Source of the DNA: Prevotellaceae bacterium UBA4361
GTDB lineage: Bacteria > Bacteroidota > Bacteroidia > Bacteroidales > Bacteroidaceae
NCBI GenBank assembly: GCA_002393575.1
Contig: DGSN01000007.1
Coordinates: forward strand, 6,670-70,669
Length of the DNA stretch: 64,000 bases
Direction of reading: 5' to 3'
In this document: in pieces, positions 1 to 9,651 of the stretch
How the letters are laid out: each line of letters starts with the position of its first letter
Position numbering within the stretch: position 1 is the stretch's first letter
Translations under genes and position numbers: made by a program
The notes under the pieces: generated by a model
Seen by the model: only the letters and a program-made list of their open reading frames with translations
Databases searched by the model: none
Told to the model about the DNA's origin: nothing

Positions 1-1268
1 TGAGTGGTGGCACATTGCATCTTTATAGTATTGCTGGTACTCCAATGACGCGAAATTCTCTACTATCTCTCACTCAAAACTACATTCTCCAGTATGTTTC
101 GAACCACTATGTCAATTCCGATTCTTTGTTAAGTTCTATTCGTGATCATTTGAATTCGAATCATTATGTAACAGAATCTGATGTAGAATCATTGACGAGC
201 GGTTTTGTGACTACGGAAGGCTTTGCTTCGACGTTTACTGGTTATATTAAGAATGGTCAGTTTACGATTGCTTCTCAAATTAGCACATATATTCAGTATG
301 AGCTGGATTCAAAAGGTCAGCGCGTCGAGGATGAATACGGCAACAACTTTATCAAGGGAGGTGTGTTGATTAAGGCTGACAATATCCGTCTTGAGGGCTA
401 TACGACTATCAACGGCAATTTCAAGGTAGATGAGGAAGGCAATGCCGAGATGAATAACTGCACGATTGCAGGCGTACTGAACAACTTGATACAAAGGAAG
501 GTTCTTTCAGAAGGTGAGGTTTGGTTTTTGAATCCTTTGCGCTGGGGCAGTATCATTGAATTCACAGCTTCCACCTCTCACACGTTATATCTTCCTTCCT
601 TGTATTCTGATTCTGATGGGGTAGTTCATATTGAGTGTAGTGCCCTTAATGATAGGGATTTGGTTGAGTTTCCTGGTATGACGAGTGAGGATTTACGGCA
701 GTGTATAGGAAAGAAGTTCTATCTTTTCCCATATATCTCTAACAATTTACTGTATGCGTTGAATATAAAGAGCCGATTCTTGGTCGAGGTTAGGAGTCGA
801 GGTGTTTCGTTTGGTAATACAAGCCATGAGGTTGAAGACACAGACCCTATCGCAGTCTCTCCACAATACAGTCGCATTGATTACACTTCTGTTGGCACGT
901 CCCAGATAGCCATTCTTCAATGCTGTCTTGGAGAGTTCAACGGCAAGGAGTGTATCTATTGGGAGATTGAGCGTTCTGCTTCTCGTAGTGATACTGTTAT
1001 CTATGTCTATGGAAGACTGATTGACAGGTCGAACAGTGCAGTTGCTGGAGCACGGATTACCTTTGACAATGGAGAAGATGAATTTCAGTGCGATACCGAT
1101 GAACTTGGCTATTACGCTTGCATGGTTGACGCTGACAAGGCTTATGCAGTTACCGCTTATAAAGGAATAGACCTGACAATAAATGGCGACGCCGACCAGA
1201 ACCTATCGGCTTTTGCCGTCGGTTCGCAAAGTGTAGGATTGAATTTGGTGGCTAACATCACGCAATAA
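1..1268 (+). CDS. Phage tail tip / fibre protein, C-terminal part (5' truncated by window edge)
   Basis: The frame is open to the first base and the first possible start (a TTG at 15) is not convincing, so this is the 3' part of a longer gene. The middle (about 360-480) reads as a G-N-F-K-V-D-x-x-G-N style repeat typical of beta-helical tail-tip and fibre proteins of Bacteroidales phages. The last 80 residues resemble a carboxypeptidase-regulatory or Ig-like beta-sandwich (GRLIDRSNSAVAGARITF). It is the first of a plus-strand run of fibre genes, with only 12 bases to the next gene. The role in host contact is inferred from context; no catalytic motif is seen. Confidence 0.6.
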   Translation, partial: SGGTLHLYSIAGTPMTRNSLLSLTQNYILQYVSNHYVNSDSLLSSIRDHLNSNHYVTESDVESLTSGFVTTEGFASTFTGYIKNGQFTIASQISTYIQYELDSKGQRVEDEYGNNFIKGGVLIKADNIRLEGYTTINGNFKVDEEGNAEMNNCTIAGVLNNLIQRKVLSEGEVWFLNPLRWGSIIEFTASTSHTLYLPSLYSDSDGVVHIECSALNDRDLVEFPGMTSEDLRQCIGKKFYLFPYISNNLLYALNIKSRFLVEVRSRGVSFGNTSHEVEDTDPIAVSPQYSRIDYTSVGTSQIAILQCCLGEFNGKECIYWEIERSASRSDTVIYVYGRLIDRSNSAVAGARITFDNGEDEFQCDTDELGYYACMVDADKAYAVTAYKGIDLTINGDADQNLSAFAVGSQSVGLNLVANITQ

Positions 1269-1280
1269 AAAAGACCGATT

Positions 1281-2240
1281 ATGACTAATGCAGAATTTTT
1301 GGAACTGATTCAGCGTCTTCTCACGCAGGCGCGTGATGTCAACTCCCTTGAAGAGGCGACGTCTCTTGAGCATATCAAGTCGCTTCCTGCTGTTGATGAA
1401 GAGCGTCAGATACTTGTCAGTGTTCCATTTCGCATGATTGTGGCATATCTTGACGCGGCGGTTGCTAATGCCCAGTCCGCCGTTGATGCTGCCCATGAAG
1501 CTGCTGCTGGTTGGGCTGCTGCAAAGAAAAAGATTGGCACTGGAGGAGGTGGTAGTAGTGGCGGCGGTGGTGAGTCTGCAGATATAGACCCCGCTTTGCT
1601 TGCTCAGATTGAGGCGCTTGTTTCGTGGAAGCCCACCGTTGATGATCAATTACAGGAGTTGTATGATGCCCTGTTTCCGTTCTCTATCAAGACTTTTACG
1701 GGTGGTGGTACTTACGAACTGGGTTCTTCGCAGAACATCACATTGACTTGGACTTACGCCTTTGAGGAAATCGATTCTCAGAAAATCAATGGTGTTGATA
1801 TAACTCCTTCGAATACGCGCAGGCTCACCTATATGGCAGTCAACAGTGACAGGACCTATACGCTGGTTGCAGTGTATAAGGGCAAGTCCTTCAGCAAGAG
1901 TGTGTCCGTGTTGTTTAAGCTCAGGAAGTATTATGGCACGAGTACCAAGACATCGTTGTCGAATAGCGACATACTCTCGTTTCAGAAGGCTTGGGCAGAT
2001 AGTTATACGATGGGTGAAGTAAGCATGAACTGTTCGGGTGGTAAGTATATCTATTATATCATCCCTACGAGTAAAGCTCCTGCTTCCTTGCCGGATTTTC
2101 GTGTAGGAGGATTCTCCAACTCAGACTGGGAGGTGAGTACGATGGATGTCACCAATAGTTCAGGTAATCAGACCAACTACACCATTTACCGTTTGCGTAA
2201 TATTCAGACAGGAAGTTCAATTTCATTACAAGTGAAGTAG
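1281..2240 (+). CDS. Putative tail fibre / baseplate-associated protein
   Basis: 319 aa. The N-terminal 90 residues are helical and Ala-rich, then comes a Gly/Ser linker (GTGGGGSSGGGGES, about residues 90-103), then beta-rich segments. A helical attachment domain joined by a flexible linker to beta domains suits an adaptor or fibre subunit. It lies 12 bases after the upstream fibre gene and 1 base before the next start, so it is co-transcribed. No family was recognised with certainty. Confidence 0.6.
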   Translation: MTNAEFLELIQRLLTQARDVNSLEEATSLEHIKSLPAVDEERQILVSVPFRMIVAYLDAAVANAQSAVDAAHEAAAGWAAAKKKIGTGGGGSSGGGGESADIDPALLAQIEALVSWKPTVDDQLQELYDALFPFSIKTFTGGGTYELGSSQNITLTWTYAFEEIDSQKINGVDITPSNTRRLTYMAVNSDRTYTLVAVYKGKSFSKSVSVLFKLRKYYGTSTKTSLSNSDILSFQKAWADSYTMGEVSMNCSGGKYIYYIIPTSKAPASLPDFRVGGFSNSDWEVSTMDVTNSSGNQTNYTIYRLRNIQTGSSISLQVK

Positions 2241-2241
2241 T

Positions 2242-2682
2242 ATGGCAAATATTCCAGGAACAAATGTAGCGGCGATGATTGCGCCGTTTACGACAGAGGA
2301 CAGGTTTCCGACACATAGCAGTCTCTATGGCAAGGGTGGTTCCAAGGAAGTCTCCACACTGGCTGACCGAGACAATATCCCTATTGAGCGACTGACGGAG
2401 GGCTGTACCTGTTATGTCGTTGCCGAGCAGAAGACTTATCGTTGGCTTGGTGGCGAGTGGGTGGAGGAGGTTTCTTCCTCTTCGTCCCCTTCGGGTGGTG
2501 GCGTTATTCGTTTGACAGAATCCGAGTTCTCTGCGTTGACCGAGAAAAACCCTGCGAGCTGGTATGCTGTTACGAATAATGTCGGTGTCTTGCAGAGGAT
2601 TTACTTAGGTTCGACTTTGATTGCATCTCGTGGAGAAACGGGAAGCGTCGGGTTCCCTTATACTTTTCCGTTTACATTTTAA
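2242..2682 (+). CDS. Small tail-associated protein
   Basis: 146 aa. It contains a short motif (about residues 45-75) with GCTCYVVAEQKTYRWLGGEW, like the one-domain tail proteins of Bacteroidales phages that precede the DGR target. A Ser-rich linker (SSSSSPSGGG) follows. It starts immediately after the previous stop and is followed at 2701 by the 2146-aa receptor-binding protein. A structural or chaperone role is inferred from position only. Confidence 0.5.
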   Translation: MANIPGTNVAAMIAPFTTEDRFPTHSSLYGKGGSKEVSTLADRDNIPIERLTEGCTCYVVAEQKTYRWLGGEWVEEVSSSSSPSGGGVIRLTESEFSALTEKNPASWYAVTNNVGVLQRIYLGSTLIASRGETGSVGFPYTFPFTF

Positions 2683-2700
2683 TTTCAAAAATACACAATT

Positions 2701-5700
2701 ATGGCGAAAGAAGATATTTCAGACTTGTTGTCGAAAATCGACAATCATCCTGACGACCCAGAGGGTAAGCTAACAGCTCAAGAGTTTGTTAGGTTGGTCC
2801 GTGCTGTTAGGCAGAATCAGAACAGTGTCATGGGCATTTCCTTGAATGGAAATACGCCACAGACTCCAGATCCGGAAGGAACGGTTCGTCTGACCATTGA
2901 CTTGTCAGGTGCTGAATACAAGGCTTACTTGATGGTGGAGCAAGACCCTACTCTCCCGATTGTTGTCAGCTCCAAGGACTGTTGGATTGGAGTCAGGTTC
3001 ACTGGTGCCTACATGGATGGAGTCGTTCCTCGTAACTACGGTGCCAATGGACGTTTGACGGTCAGGGTCAATGGTGAGGACAAGGCTGTTTTAGATGTTC
3101 CTTCGTTGGAGTATGACGAGCATCCAAGTTCCTATTATCCTGTTAATATCGGACCGTATCTGAAGCAAGATGAAACTGTTGTCGTGCAGTTGCGTGCTGC
3201 TTTTGACTATGAGGATATGACTGGCAACATGCAAACCATGAACACACAGGGTTATGTCACCTTCTCATCCGTCACCTATACTGAGGTGGGTTTGGAATTT
3301 GCAGGTGACTACAATGCGCCTCTGACGAATCCGACTGTGATTCCTCTCAATTATCACCTCAAGGGAAGTGTAGCGAGAAAGTTACATGTCAGGATTACAG
3401 GCGGAACCCGTGAGTACGAGCATGTCTTTTCCATTGGTGCGAATGAATATACCAATTATCTTTCCACTTGGAAGGACACAGACACCGTTGCTGATGCTTC
3501 CCAATATTATGGTTTCTTGTCGGGTGGTATCATCACGATTGAGGCATGGCTGACCTATTCCGACGGTACGCAAGAAGACGTGAACTCTACGGATCATGTC
3601 ATCAATCAGTTGATGGTTGTGACCAGTAATGTGACGGACACTCCTCGCTTGCTCATCCAGAATCTCATCAAGACGACGGAGAACTACGTGCAGACCGAGA
3701 TTTGTTCCTACGCTGTCTATGCGCCTGGTAGGGATTCCATCGCTGTCAGTTTCGCCATCCGCAACAATTCGCAGACTCAGGACTATCTGAATATGGAAGT
3801 CTTGGCAACTCCTGGTACTCCTTATCACTTGAATGGTAGTGTGGGTATTGAGAGCACCGACTTAACCCTTTATGCCTATTTCTATGCCTATATCATTGAC
3901 CGAGGAACGACTTATACTTTCGCCAGCGGTGAAGTGATAACTGTTGACAACAAGGAGAACTTCGCTCCTACGAATGGTGCAGACTTCTATTTGAATCCTT
4001 CGACTCGAAGTAATGCCGAGGGTACGCCACTTTCCATTGTGAATGCCGTTGGCAATGTCCTTGTTCCATCCACATGGTCAAATTTCGGAGCTATCAACGA
4101 CGCTTGGGTTCAGGATGAAGATAATCAGCGTGTCCTTCGTGTGCTTGCTGGTCAGTTACTGACTATTAACTATGACTGGTTGAGTCCTTTCGCCAACAAT
4201 GCCGCTGCCAATGTCACGTTGGAGTTGGATTTCAAGGTTCGGAATGTCACTAATGAGGACGACCCTGTTTTTCAGGCGTGCGAAGGATACGGTGACGGCT
4301 TTATCGGTTTGAAGATGCGCCCATTGGAGGGTAGTGTCTGGACTTCATCGAACCGTACCGAGCTGGAGCAGAATTTCTCTTGGCAGGAAGGTGAGCGCAC
4401 TCATGTCGTTATCAATATCGTTTCCGCTTTGCGAGCATCGACCGACAATAATGCCAGTACGCTTGCCTTGTGTCGTGTTTTTATCAATGGTTGTATCAAT
4501 CGTGAGTTCATTTTTGACAAGGACACTGCCGGCACATGGTATAGTCGTGGTTCATCCATTGTGATAGGTCAGGCTGGTGCTGATATTGACATCTTTGCTT
4601 TGCGTGTGTATAAGAACCAAGCCCTTGATTCAGCCGACATCTTGCAGAACTATCGAAGTACGATGCCTACGGCGGCTCAGAAGGTCAGTGTGCGAGATGA
4701 GAACGACCTTCTTGGCAATACAGGCTTGATTAGTCTTACCAAGTGTCAGGAGAGGAAGAAGAACTGTCTGATATGGCACTGTGCTGGTGGTCAGATACGA
4801 AAGGGTGACACTGCTACCAAAACGGGTTGGTGGGAAATCCATCAATACGACGACAATGGTAACGAGTTGTTAGACTATAGCGGAAGTCTTTGTAGGGAAA
4901 CCGCTTCGGTTGAGCAGACAGGTCAGGGTTCCACAGCCAAGACTTACTACTATTGGAATCTGCAAAGCAAGTTGAAGGACGTGGCGAAGGCTTACGATAA
5001 GGAACTTTCGAAGAACGGGCTTGACGCAGAGACTGTGACGCTGGAGCAGACCGCTGAGCTTTGTCCGCATGGTATCTGGGTGGAAATTACGAAGATTCAT
5101 CCAGACTACAGTGACTTCACGCCATCTACTGCAAGGAATGGCTATGCCTTTGTCCCTGACGGCTGGGTTGATGGCAATGGTATGTATCGTGGTCCTCAGT
5201 ATAAGTTGATGAACGGTGTGCCATACGCTCAAAAGCTCGTCGCAAAAATCAACTATGCATCCTCGATGCAGAGTCACCTGATGGGTGCTTGTAACCTCTA
5301 CAACGATTTGCATCAAGCCATCGTCGGAAGGAATGTGATGCAGGTGCAGACCGCTGGCGCACGTGTGGCGAAGTGTCAGAATGTGTTCTTGTATTTCTTG
5401 CAAGAAGGTGACACCGCTGTTTATCAAGGACCTTGTACTTTCGGTCCTGGCAAGATGGACGACGGTACTTGGGGATTCAACAAGAAGAAGCATCCTAATT
5501 TCGTGATGTTGGAAGGAGCCGATAACGACCTTCCTTTGACCGATTTCCGTGTGCCTTGGCAGAGTGACAGAATCAGTTACGAGATAGAAGATGGAGAAGC
5601 TGCTGGCTTTATCTATAATGGCTATACCAGTCTTGACCTTGACAAGTTCGTCGCTCAGACAATCACGATTGATGGTAATGAGGTAGAAGTACCTTCTTCT

Positions 5701-8700
5701 ACGATTCTGAACCACATCAAGCAGTTTGTCAATTTCCTTTATAAGCACAACCCTCGTATCAAATATTTTTCTGGTACGAAGACGCAGTTCGAGGCGAGTG
5801 CAGCTGCCAATGATGTCAACTACCTTTATTGGTGGACAGAAGGCGCAGGTTCTTACAAGTTGATGCGCTATGACTTCTTTGAAGGCAAGTGGGTTGATTA
5901 TGGTTGGGATGAAACCAATGAAGTTGTGGAGGAATGTGACTTGACCGCTGTTGGTAGTATCTATCGCAATGCCTATGTCAGTCATCCTGGTAATTTCGAG
6001 GCGATGAATGCAGGTTTTATTGCAGCTGTTGTTGAAGATGCTCGTAGTAAGATTGGCAATATCATCAATGTAGATAGTCTGAAGTTCCATTATTGCTTCA
6101 CGAACTGGATGATTTGCGGTTCTGATAACTGTTCGAAGAATACTTACTATTGCCTTGTTCCGTATGGTGATGCTTCTGCTGACAAGAGTACGTGGACGTG
6201 GAAGTGGGAGTTGCATCAGGACGACCAAGATACTATTTTCAAAACTGATAATAGCGGTTTCCAGACCAAGCCGTACTATATCGACCGTCTGCATCCTTGC
6301 GCTGAAGGCTCGACTGAAAGTCTCTATCGTGGTAATGCCAATGTGCTTTTCAATTTGACAGAAGAGTTGTATGAGGGCAATGGCGAGTTGCGCAGTATGT
6401 TCCAGCGTATCTTTACCACCATGAGCGGGCTTGTTAGTGTGTCGGATGATTTGCCATTGAGCAACAATCAGAAGACTACGCCGTGGGGTTGCATGTGGAA
6501 ATACTTCTTCAAGATTCAGCAATACATTCCTGCCGTTGCCTATAACGAGGCTGCCCGTATTCGCTATGAATACCCTGCTTCCGTCCATTTCATTTCCGAG
6601 CGAGGTGTTGACCCTATCACGCAGTCGATGGGTGACCAATTAGAAGCGGAGGTGCAGTACATGAAGCGCAGGTTGGTATTGCTGGCGAGTTATGCCGAAT
6701 GGGGTGATTTCAGCCTGTCGTCTGGAAATGTCGGTTTTTCAGACCTTGAGAACGTATTTGGTTTGAACGGTGGAGATCTTATTGTGTTCAATGGTTTGGT
6801 TCCGCATCAGTATATCTATCCATGCGGTCGTATTGGACAGACGAATATCTCCATGCGTCAGAGATGCAAGCCAGGTGTTCCTGTTGTCTTTGACATGACG
6901 GGTGGTTCTCCTGTTGATGGTGTCGATACCGCTATTGCCCTTTACGCTGCCAATTACTATCGTTCCTTTGGTAATGTGGGCGACCTTCATATCAGTTCCG
7001 CTTCCCGATTCACGCTAACCGCTCAGCATTTGACTGAGTTCGTTTCCAATCCGTCGAGTCCGTCGAACCCTGCTTTCAAGCCGTCTGAGATTGTGCTTAA
7101 CTGTCCGTTGATAGAGCATCTTGACTTGGAGGGTAGTGCAGGGATTGGTGGCACGTTGAACTTGTCGAACTGCATTCGCTTGCGTAGTGTCAATACGATG
7201 GGCTGCGACGGCATTGATGACGGCAACGGCAATGTTTCGGGTGGTATCGTCGGCATTCAGTTACCATCCAGTTTGCTGATGACGAGTGTGGAGCTGGGCA
7301 GTCGCTTGGTTAATCTGACACTGAACAACTTGCCTAACCTCACGACGCTCAGAGTCATACACACGTATGAGTTGAGAACTTTGATTTTGCGCGGTGTAGG
7401 TAGTCTGGGACGTGCGTTGGTAGAGCAATGCCATGAAGAGAATGCTCCGTTGGAGGTGCTGACCTTGACCAATATTCTCTGGGAGTCGGTACGTCGTGAC
7501 TTCCTGATGTGGATTACGTCGTTAGAGTCTTGTACTTTGACGGGTAGGATTACGATGCACACGGCTGCCAATCTCTCGTTGTCTGACTTGACGTATCTGT
7601 TTGGCAAGTATGGCAATATTCGGAGCGAGTCGAATGATTTGTATATCGATTATGTGCCTGTGCTGATTGAGCGTTTGTCTATCACAGGTCAGAAGTATTT
7701 TACTGCTTTAGGTCAGACTCAGTTTGGTGTTGCTACCGATGCAGGAAACAATCTGAAGTTTGTGGATGGAAAGCCTGTGTTGCAGTGGCGATTTGTCAAG
7801 ACAGATAGCGGTGGAAATGAGGTGGAAGACCTTGATGCCTCTTCCTATATGCAGTTTGTTGACGATGTTGCAGGTATTGCCAATGTCATTCGTTTGGCTG
7901 CTTCTGGAGACACGACCCGCTATCGTCTGAAGGTGACTGCTGAGCTGCTGAATGACACTACGATTAGTGCTTATTGGAATATTGGTTTCTTCAACCGCAA
8001 GCCACAAAGAGGCGACTTCGCCTTTGCGGACGGTACGTTTGATGATGAGTACCGATACGATAAAACGGTTGTTGGCTTTGTTGTTCGGGTTTCTGGTAGT
8101 GGTGGTGCTGGTTCAACACGAACTATCGATGTTGTTGCGAAAGAGAATGCCAACCTAAAAAGTTCTGATGGTACTATCAACAACACTGCTTCATTACCGT
8201 GGGGTATTTATCCATCAACTGATGCTAATGGCTTTAACTCTGATATTCAAGCTGCAATCCGAGAACATAGTAGAAATGTAACTCTTCATTCTTTTGCAAC
8301 GACTGGTAGTGGTTCGGGTGACTTCTCTACTGCAGTAAAGTCCGCGGCTATGGTTGATCGAGCAAACGAAATCCTTTCAGGTTGGATTCGTTATGTCTGG
8401 GGAAATTATGATTTACCAGAAACGCCACCTGCTTATAATACTGAAAATACTTACGCGAGTGGAAATGTCGTTCGCTATAGTAGTGCTTTGTATATGTGCA
8501 AGGCAGTATCAACTACTGGGACATTCGACACTTCGTCATGGAGTTTGCTAACACCATCGCAATACGGGTTGATGCGGTGGGCAAAAGAACGATCTTCGTC
8601 AAACTCTCGCCCTAATAATAGAACAGAGCTTGCAGATATGATGGTGGCTTTGAGCTATTTGCAAAACGCGTTAGGTACAACAAACTCGACAAGATTCTAT

Positions 8701-9141
8701 CAGTTGTTCTATCCTGCTGCATACGCATGCAAGTTGTATGAACCAGCTGTTAAAGAAGGTGAAGTATTGGACGCTCGCTATGCGCGAGAAAATTGGATGC
8801 TTCCTGCCTGTGGTATGGTCAACAAGATTTACGGTATGTACCATGCTTCCCGTAATAAGGTAAGTGGTGGTACTATTAGTGCGCAATACGCGAATGAAGC
8901 CCAAGAAGGAGTTCAAGATGTTGATTATCCACTGATGGCGAACATTCTGAAAAGATTGGAGGATGCAGGAGAGACCTCTTCAATATTTACTTGGTGGGGT
9001 AACAGTAACTTCTGGTCCGCGTCCGAGTACAATACCGCGTATTCGTACAACGTGGGTTTCCAGAATGGTAGTGTGGGCAGCAACCTCAAGTATAATTCGT
9101 ATGTTGTCAGGGCGGTCACAGCGTTCACCTACACGCTTTAG
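2701..9141 (+). CDS. Large tail receptor-binding protein, DGR-diversified C-terminus
   Basis: 2146 aa, start ATG at 2701 after an AT-rich leader (ACACAATT). A region around residues 490-660 looks like a LamG/concanavalin-type jelly roll. Residues about 1450-1640 carry Leu/Asn-rich repeats (LNCPLIEHLDLEGSAGIGG). Residues about 1910-1940 resemble a small carbohydrate-binding module (YASGNVVRYSSALYMCK). The C-terminus is a C-type-lectin/Fib_succ_major-like fold that ends in the variable repeat (residues 2101-2142, SNFWSASE to VVRAVTAF). The last 45 codons match the template repeat inside the downstream RT frame, differing only at template adenines, so this is the DGR target. Role inferred: host-receptor or polysaccharide binding at the tail tip. 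A 589-aa antisense open frame (4870-6639) is a shadow of this gene. Confidence 0.85.
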   Translation: MAKEDISDLLSKIDNHPDDPEGKLTAQEFVRLVRAVRQNQNSVMGISLNGNTPQTPDPEGTVRLTIDLSGAEYKAYLMVEQDPTLPIVVSSKDCWIGVRFTGAYMDGVVPRNYGANGRLTVRVNGEDKAVLDVPSLEYDEHPSSYYPVNIGPYLKQDETVVVQLRAAFDYEDMTGNMQTMNTQGYVTFSSVTYTEVGLEFAGDYNAPLTNPTVIPLNYHLKGSVARKLHVRITGGTREYEHVFSIGANEYTNYLSTWKDTDTVADASQYYGFLSGGIITIEAWLTYSDGTQEDVNSTDHVINQLMVVTSNVTDTPRLLIQNLIKTTENYVQTEICSYAVYAPGRDSIAVSFAIRNNSQTQDYLNMEVLATPGTPYHLNGSVGIESTDLTLYAYFYAYIIDRGTTYTFASGEVITVDNKENFAPTNGADFYLNPSTRSNAEGTPLSIVNAVGNVLVPSTWSNFGAINDAWVQDEDNQRVLRVLAGQLLTINYDWLSPFANNAAANVTLELDFKVRNVTNEDDPVFQACEGYGDGFIGLKMRPLEGSVWTSSNRTELEQNFSWQEGERTHVVINIVSALRASTDNNASTLALCRVFINGCINREFIFDKDTAGTWYSRGSSIVIGQAGADIDIFALRVYKNQALDSADILQNYRSTMPTAAQKVSVRDENDLLGNTGLISLTKCQERKKNCLIWHCAGGQIRKGDTATKTGWWEIHQYDDNGNELLDYSGSLCRETASVEQTGQGSTAKTYYYWNLQSKLKDVAKAYDKELSKNGLDAETVTLEQTAELCPHGIWVEITKIHPDYSDFTPSTARNGYAFVPDGWVDGNGMYRGPQYKLMNGVPYAQKLVAKINYASSMQSHLMGACNLYNDLHQAIVGRNVMQVQTAGARVAKCQNVFLYFLQEGDTAVYQGPCTFGPGKMDDGTWGFNKKKHPNFVMLEGADNDLPLTDFRVPWQSDRISYEIEDGEAAGFIYNGYTSLDLDKFVAQTITIDGNEVEVPSSTILNHIKQFVNFLYKHNPRIKYFSGTKTQFEASAAANDVNYLYWWTEGAGSYKLMRYDFFEGKWVDYGWDETNEVVEECDLTAVGSIYRNAYVSHPGNFEAMNAGFIAAVVEDARSKIGNIINVDSLKFHYCFTNWMICGSDNCSKNTYYCLVPYGDASADKSTWTWKWELHQDDQDTIFKTDNSGFQTKPYYIDRLHPCAEGSTESLYRGNANVLFNLTEELYEGNGELRSMFQRIFTTMSGLVSVSDDLPLSNNQKTTPWGCMWKYFFKIQQYIPAVAYNEAARIRYEYPASVHFISERGVDPITQSMGDQLEAEVQYMKRRLVLLASYAEWGDFSLSSGNVGFSDLENVFGLNGGDLIVFNGLVPHQYIYPCGRIGQTNISMRQRCKPGVPVVFDMTGGSPVDGVDTAIALYAANYYRSFGNVGDLHISSASRFTLTAQHLTEFVSNPSSPSNPAFKPSEIVLNCPLIEHLDLEGSAGIGGTLNLSNCIRLRSVNTMGCDGIDDGNGNVSGGIVGIQLPSSLLMTSVELGSRLVNLTLNNLPNLTTLRVIHTYELRTLILRGVGSLGRALVEQCHEENAPLEVLTLTNILWESVRRDFLMWITSLESCTLTGRITMHTAANLSLSDLTYLFGKYGNIRSESNDLYIDYVPVLIERLSITGQKYFTALGQTQFGVATDAGNNLKFVDGKPVLQWRFVKTDSGGNEVEDLDASSYMQFVDDVAGIANVIRLAASGDTTRYRLKVTAELLNDTTISAYWNIGFFNRKPQRGDFAFADGTFDDEYRYDKTVVGFVVRVSGSGGAGSTRTIDVVAKENANLKSSDGTINNTASLPWGIYPSTDANGFNSDIQAAIREHSRNVTLHSFATTGSGSGDFSTAVKSAAMVDRANEILSGWIRYVWGNYDLPETPPAYNTENTYASGNVVRYSSALYMCKAVSTTGTFDTSSWSLLTPSQYGLMRWAKERSSSNSRPNNRTELADMMVALSYLQNALGTTNSTRFYQLFYPAAYACKLYEPAVKEGEVLDARYARENWMLPACGMVNKIYGMYHASRNKVSGGTISAQYANEAQEGVQDVDYPLMANILKRLEDAGETSSIFTWWGNSNFWSASEYNTAYSYNVGFQNGSVGSNLKYNSYVVRAVTAFTYTL
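9002..9126 (+). repeat. DGR variable repeat (VR)
   Basis: 125 bases aligned without gaps to the template repeat at 9743-9867 (constant offset 741). The 11 differences are at 9028, 9037, 9040, 9055, 9056, 9071, 9076, 9077, 9080, 9085 and 9086, and every one is an A in the template (7 A to G, 3 A to T, 1 A to C). They change eight residues, mostly Asn codons to Tyr, Gly, Ser or Leu. The final 40 bases (9087-9126) are identical and act as the probable initiation-of-mutagenic-homing region. Confidence 0.95.
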
Positions 9142-9146
9142 CGTGT
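9131..9146. other. Hairpin/cruciform just downstream of VR
   Basis: A 6-bp perfect stem ACACGC/GCGTGT with the 4-base loop TTTA begins 4 bases after the end of the VR and spans the stop codon of the target gene. The position and tetraloop match the DNA hairpin that supports retrohoming in the phage BPP-1 DGR (family knowledge); its function here is inferred. Confidence 0.7.
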
Positions 9147-9161
9147 CACTTTTTACTTATA

Positions 9162-9183
9162 GCGACGGCATTCAAGCCGTCGC
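9162..9183. other. Second strong hairpin after the DGR target gene
   Basis: Perfect 8-bp stem GCGACGGC/GCCGTCGC with loop ATTCAA, between the target gene and the Avd-like gene. There is no T-run after it, so it is not a typical intrinsic terminator. It may be part of the homing structure or stabilise the 3' end of the long upstream message. Confidence 0.6.
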
Positions 9184-9216
9184 CCAAGGATACACAAATG
9201 ATTTAACAACAATGAT

Positions 9217-9645
9217 ATGAGCACAAATGGTGTAGTCATTCCACAAGCAACGATACAAGACAGTGAGCAGAAGAAGCGTCAGCACAGGACACTTCGTCAG
9301 ATGCCGATTTATCGTGACATTGCGAACTTGAAGTATTTCGTGGTATGTCTTTATGAACGAGTTCCGAGGAAGTTCACTCGCTACATAGACAGTATCTTGC
9401 TGACTGTGAGCGAGGCGAAGAAATGTGTAGGATTGGCACATGCGACTCGTGACTCCGCCATGAGGATAGAGTATCTTGATATGGTCCATATCTTCGTTGA
9501 AGATGTTCAGGACGACATCAAGATTTTGCACAAGATGAATCATATCAGTAAGGACACAGAGAACAAGATAAGGCAGCTGACACGGGGCATCGTCGCGCAA
9601 GCAATAGCGTTGCGAGATTATACCAGTGGTCAGGGTAATTCATAA
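9217..9645 (+). CDS. avd: Avd-like DGR accessory variability protein
   Basis: 142 aa, basic and almost entirely helical. It fits the four-helix-bundle Avd/S23-like family (mostly 110-130 aa) that binds the DGR reverse transcriptase and the template RNA. It sits between the target gene and the reverse transcriptase, 6 bases upstream of the latter, the usual place for avd. A line such as RDIANLKYFVVCLYERVPRK and the later amphipathic helices with Arg/Lys support the family. In known DGRs Avd is needed for template-primed cDNA synthesis; that role is inferred here from context and size. Confidence 0.75.
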   Translation: MSTNGVVIPQATIQDSEQKKRQHRTLRQMPIYRDIANLKYFVVCLYERVPRKFTRYIDSILLTVSEAKKCVGLAHATRDSAMRIEYLDMVHIFVEDVQDDIKILHKMNHISKDTENKIRQLTRGIVAQAIALRDYTSGQGNS

Positions 9646-9651
9646 GCAATT

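Noticed and set aside
4870..6639. 589-aa open frame on the minus strand
   Set aside because: Opposite the real 2146-aa tail gene; low-complexity composition of an antisense shadow and no start context.
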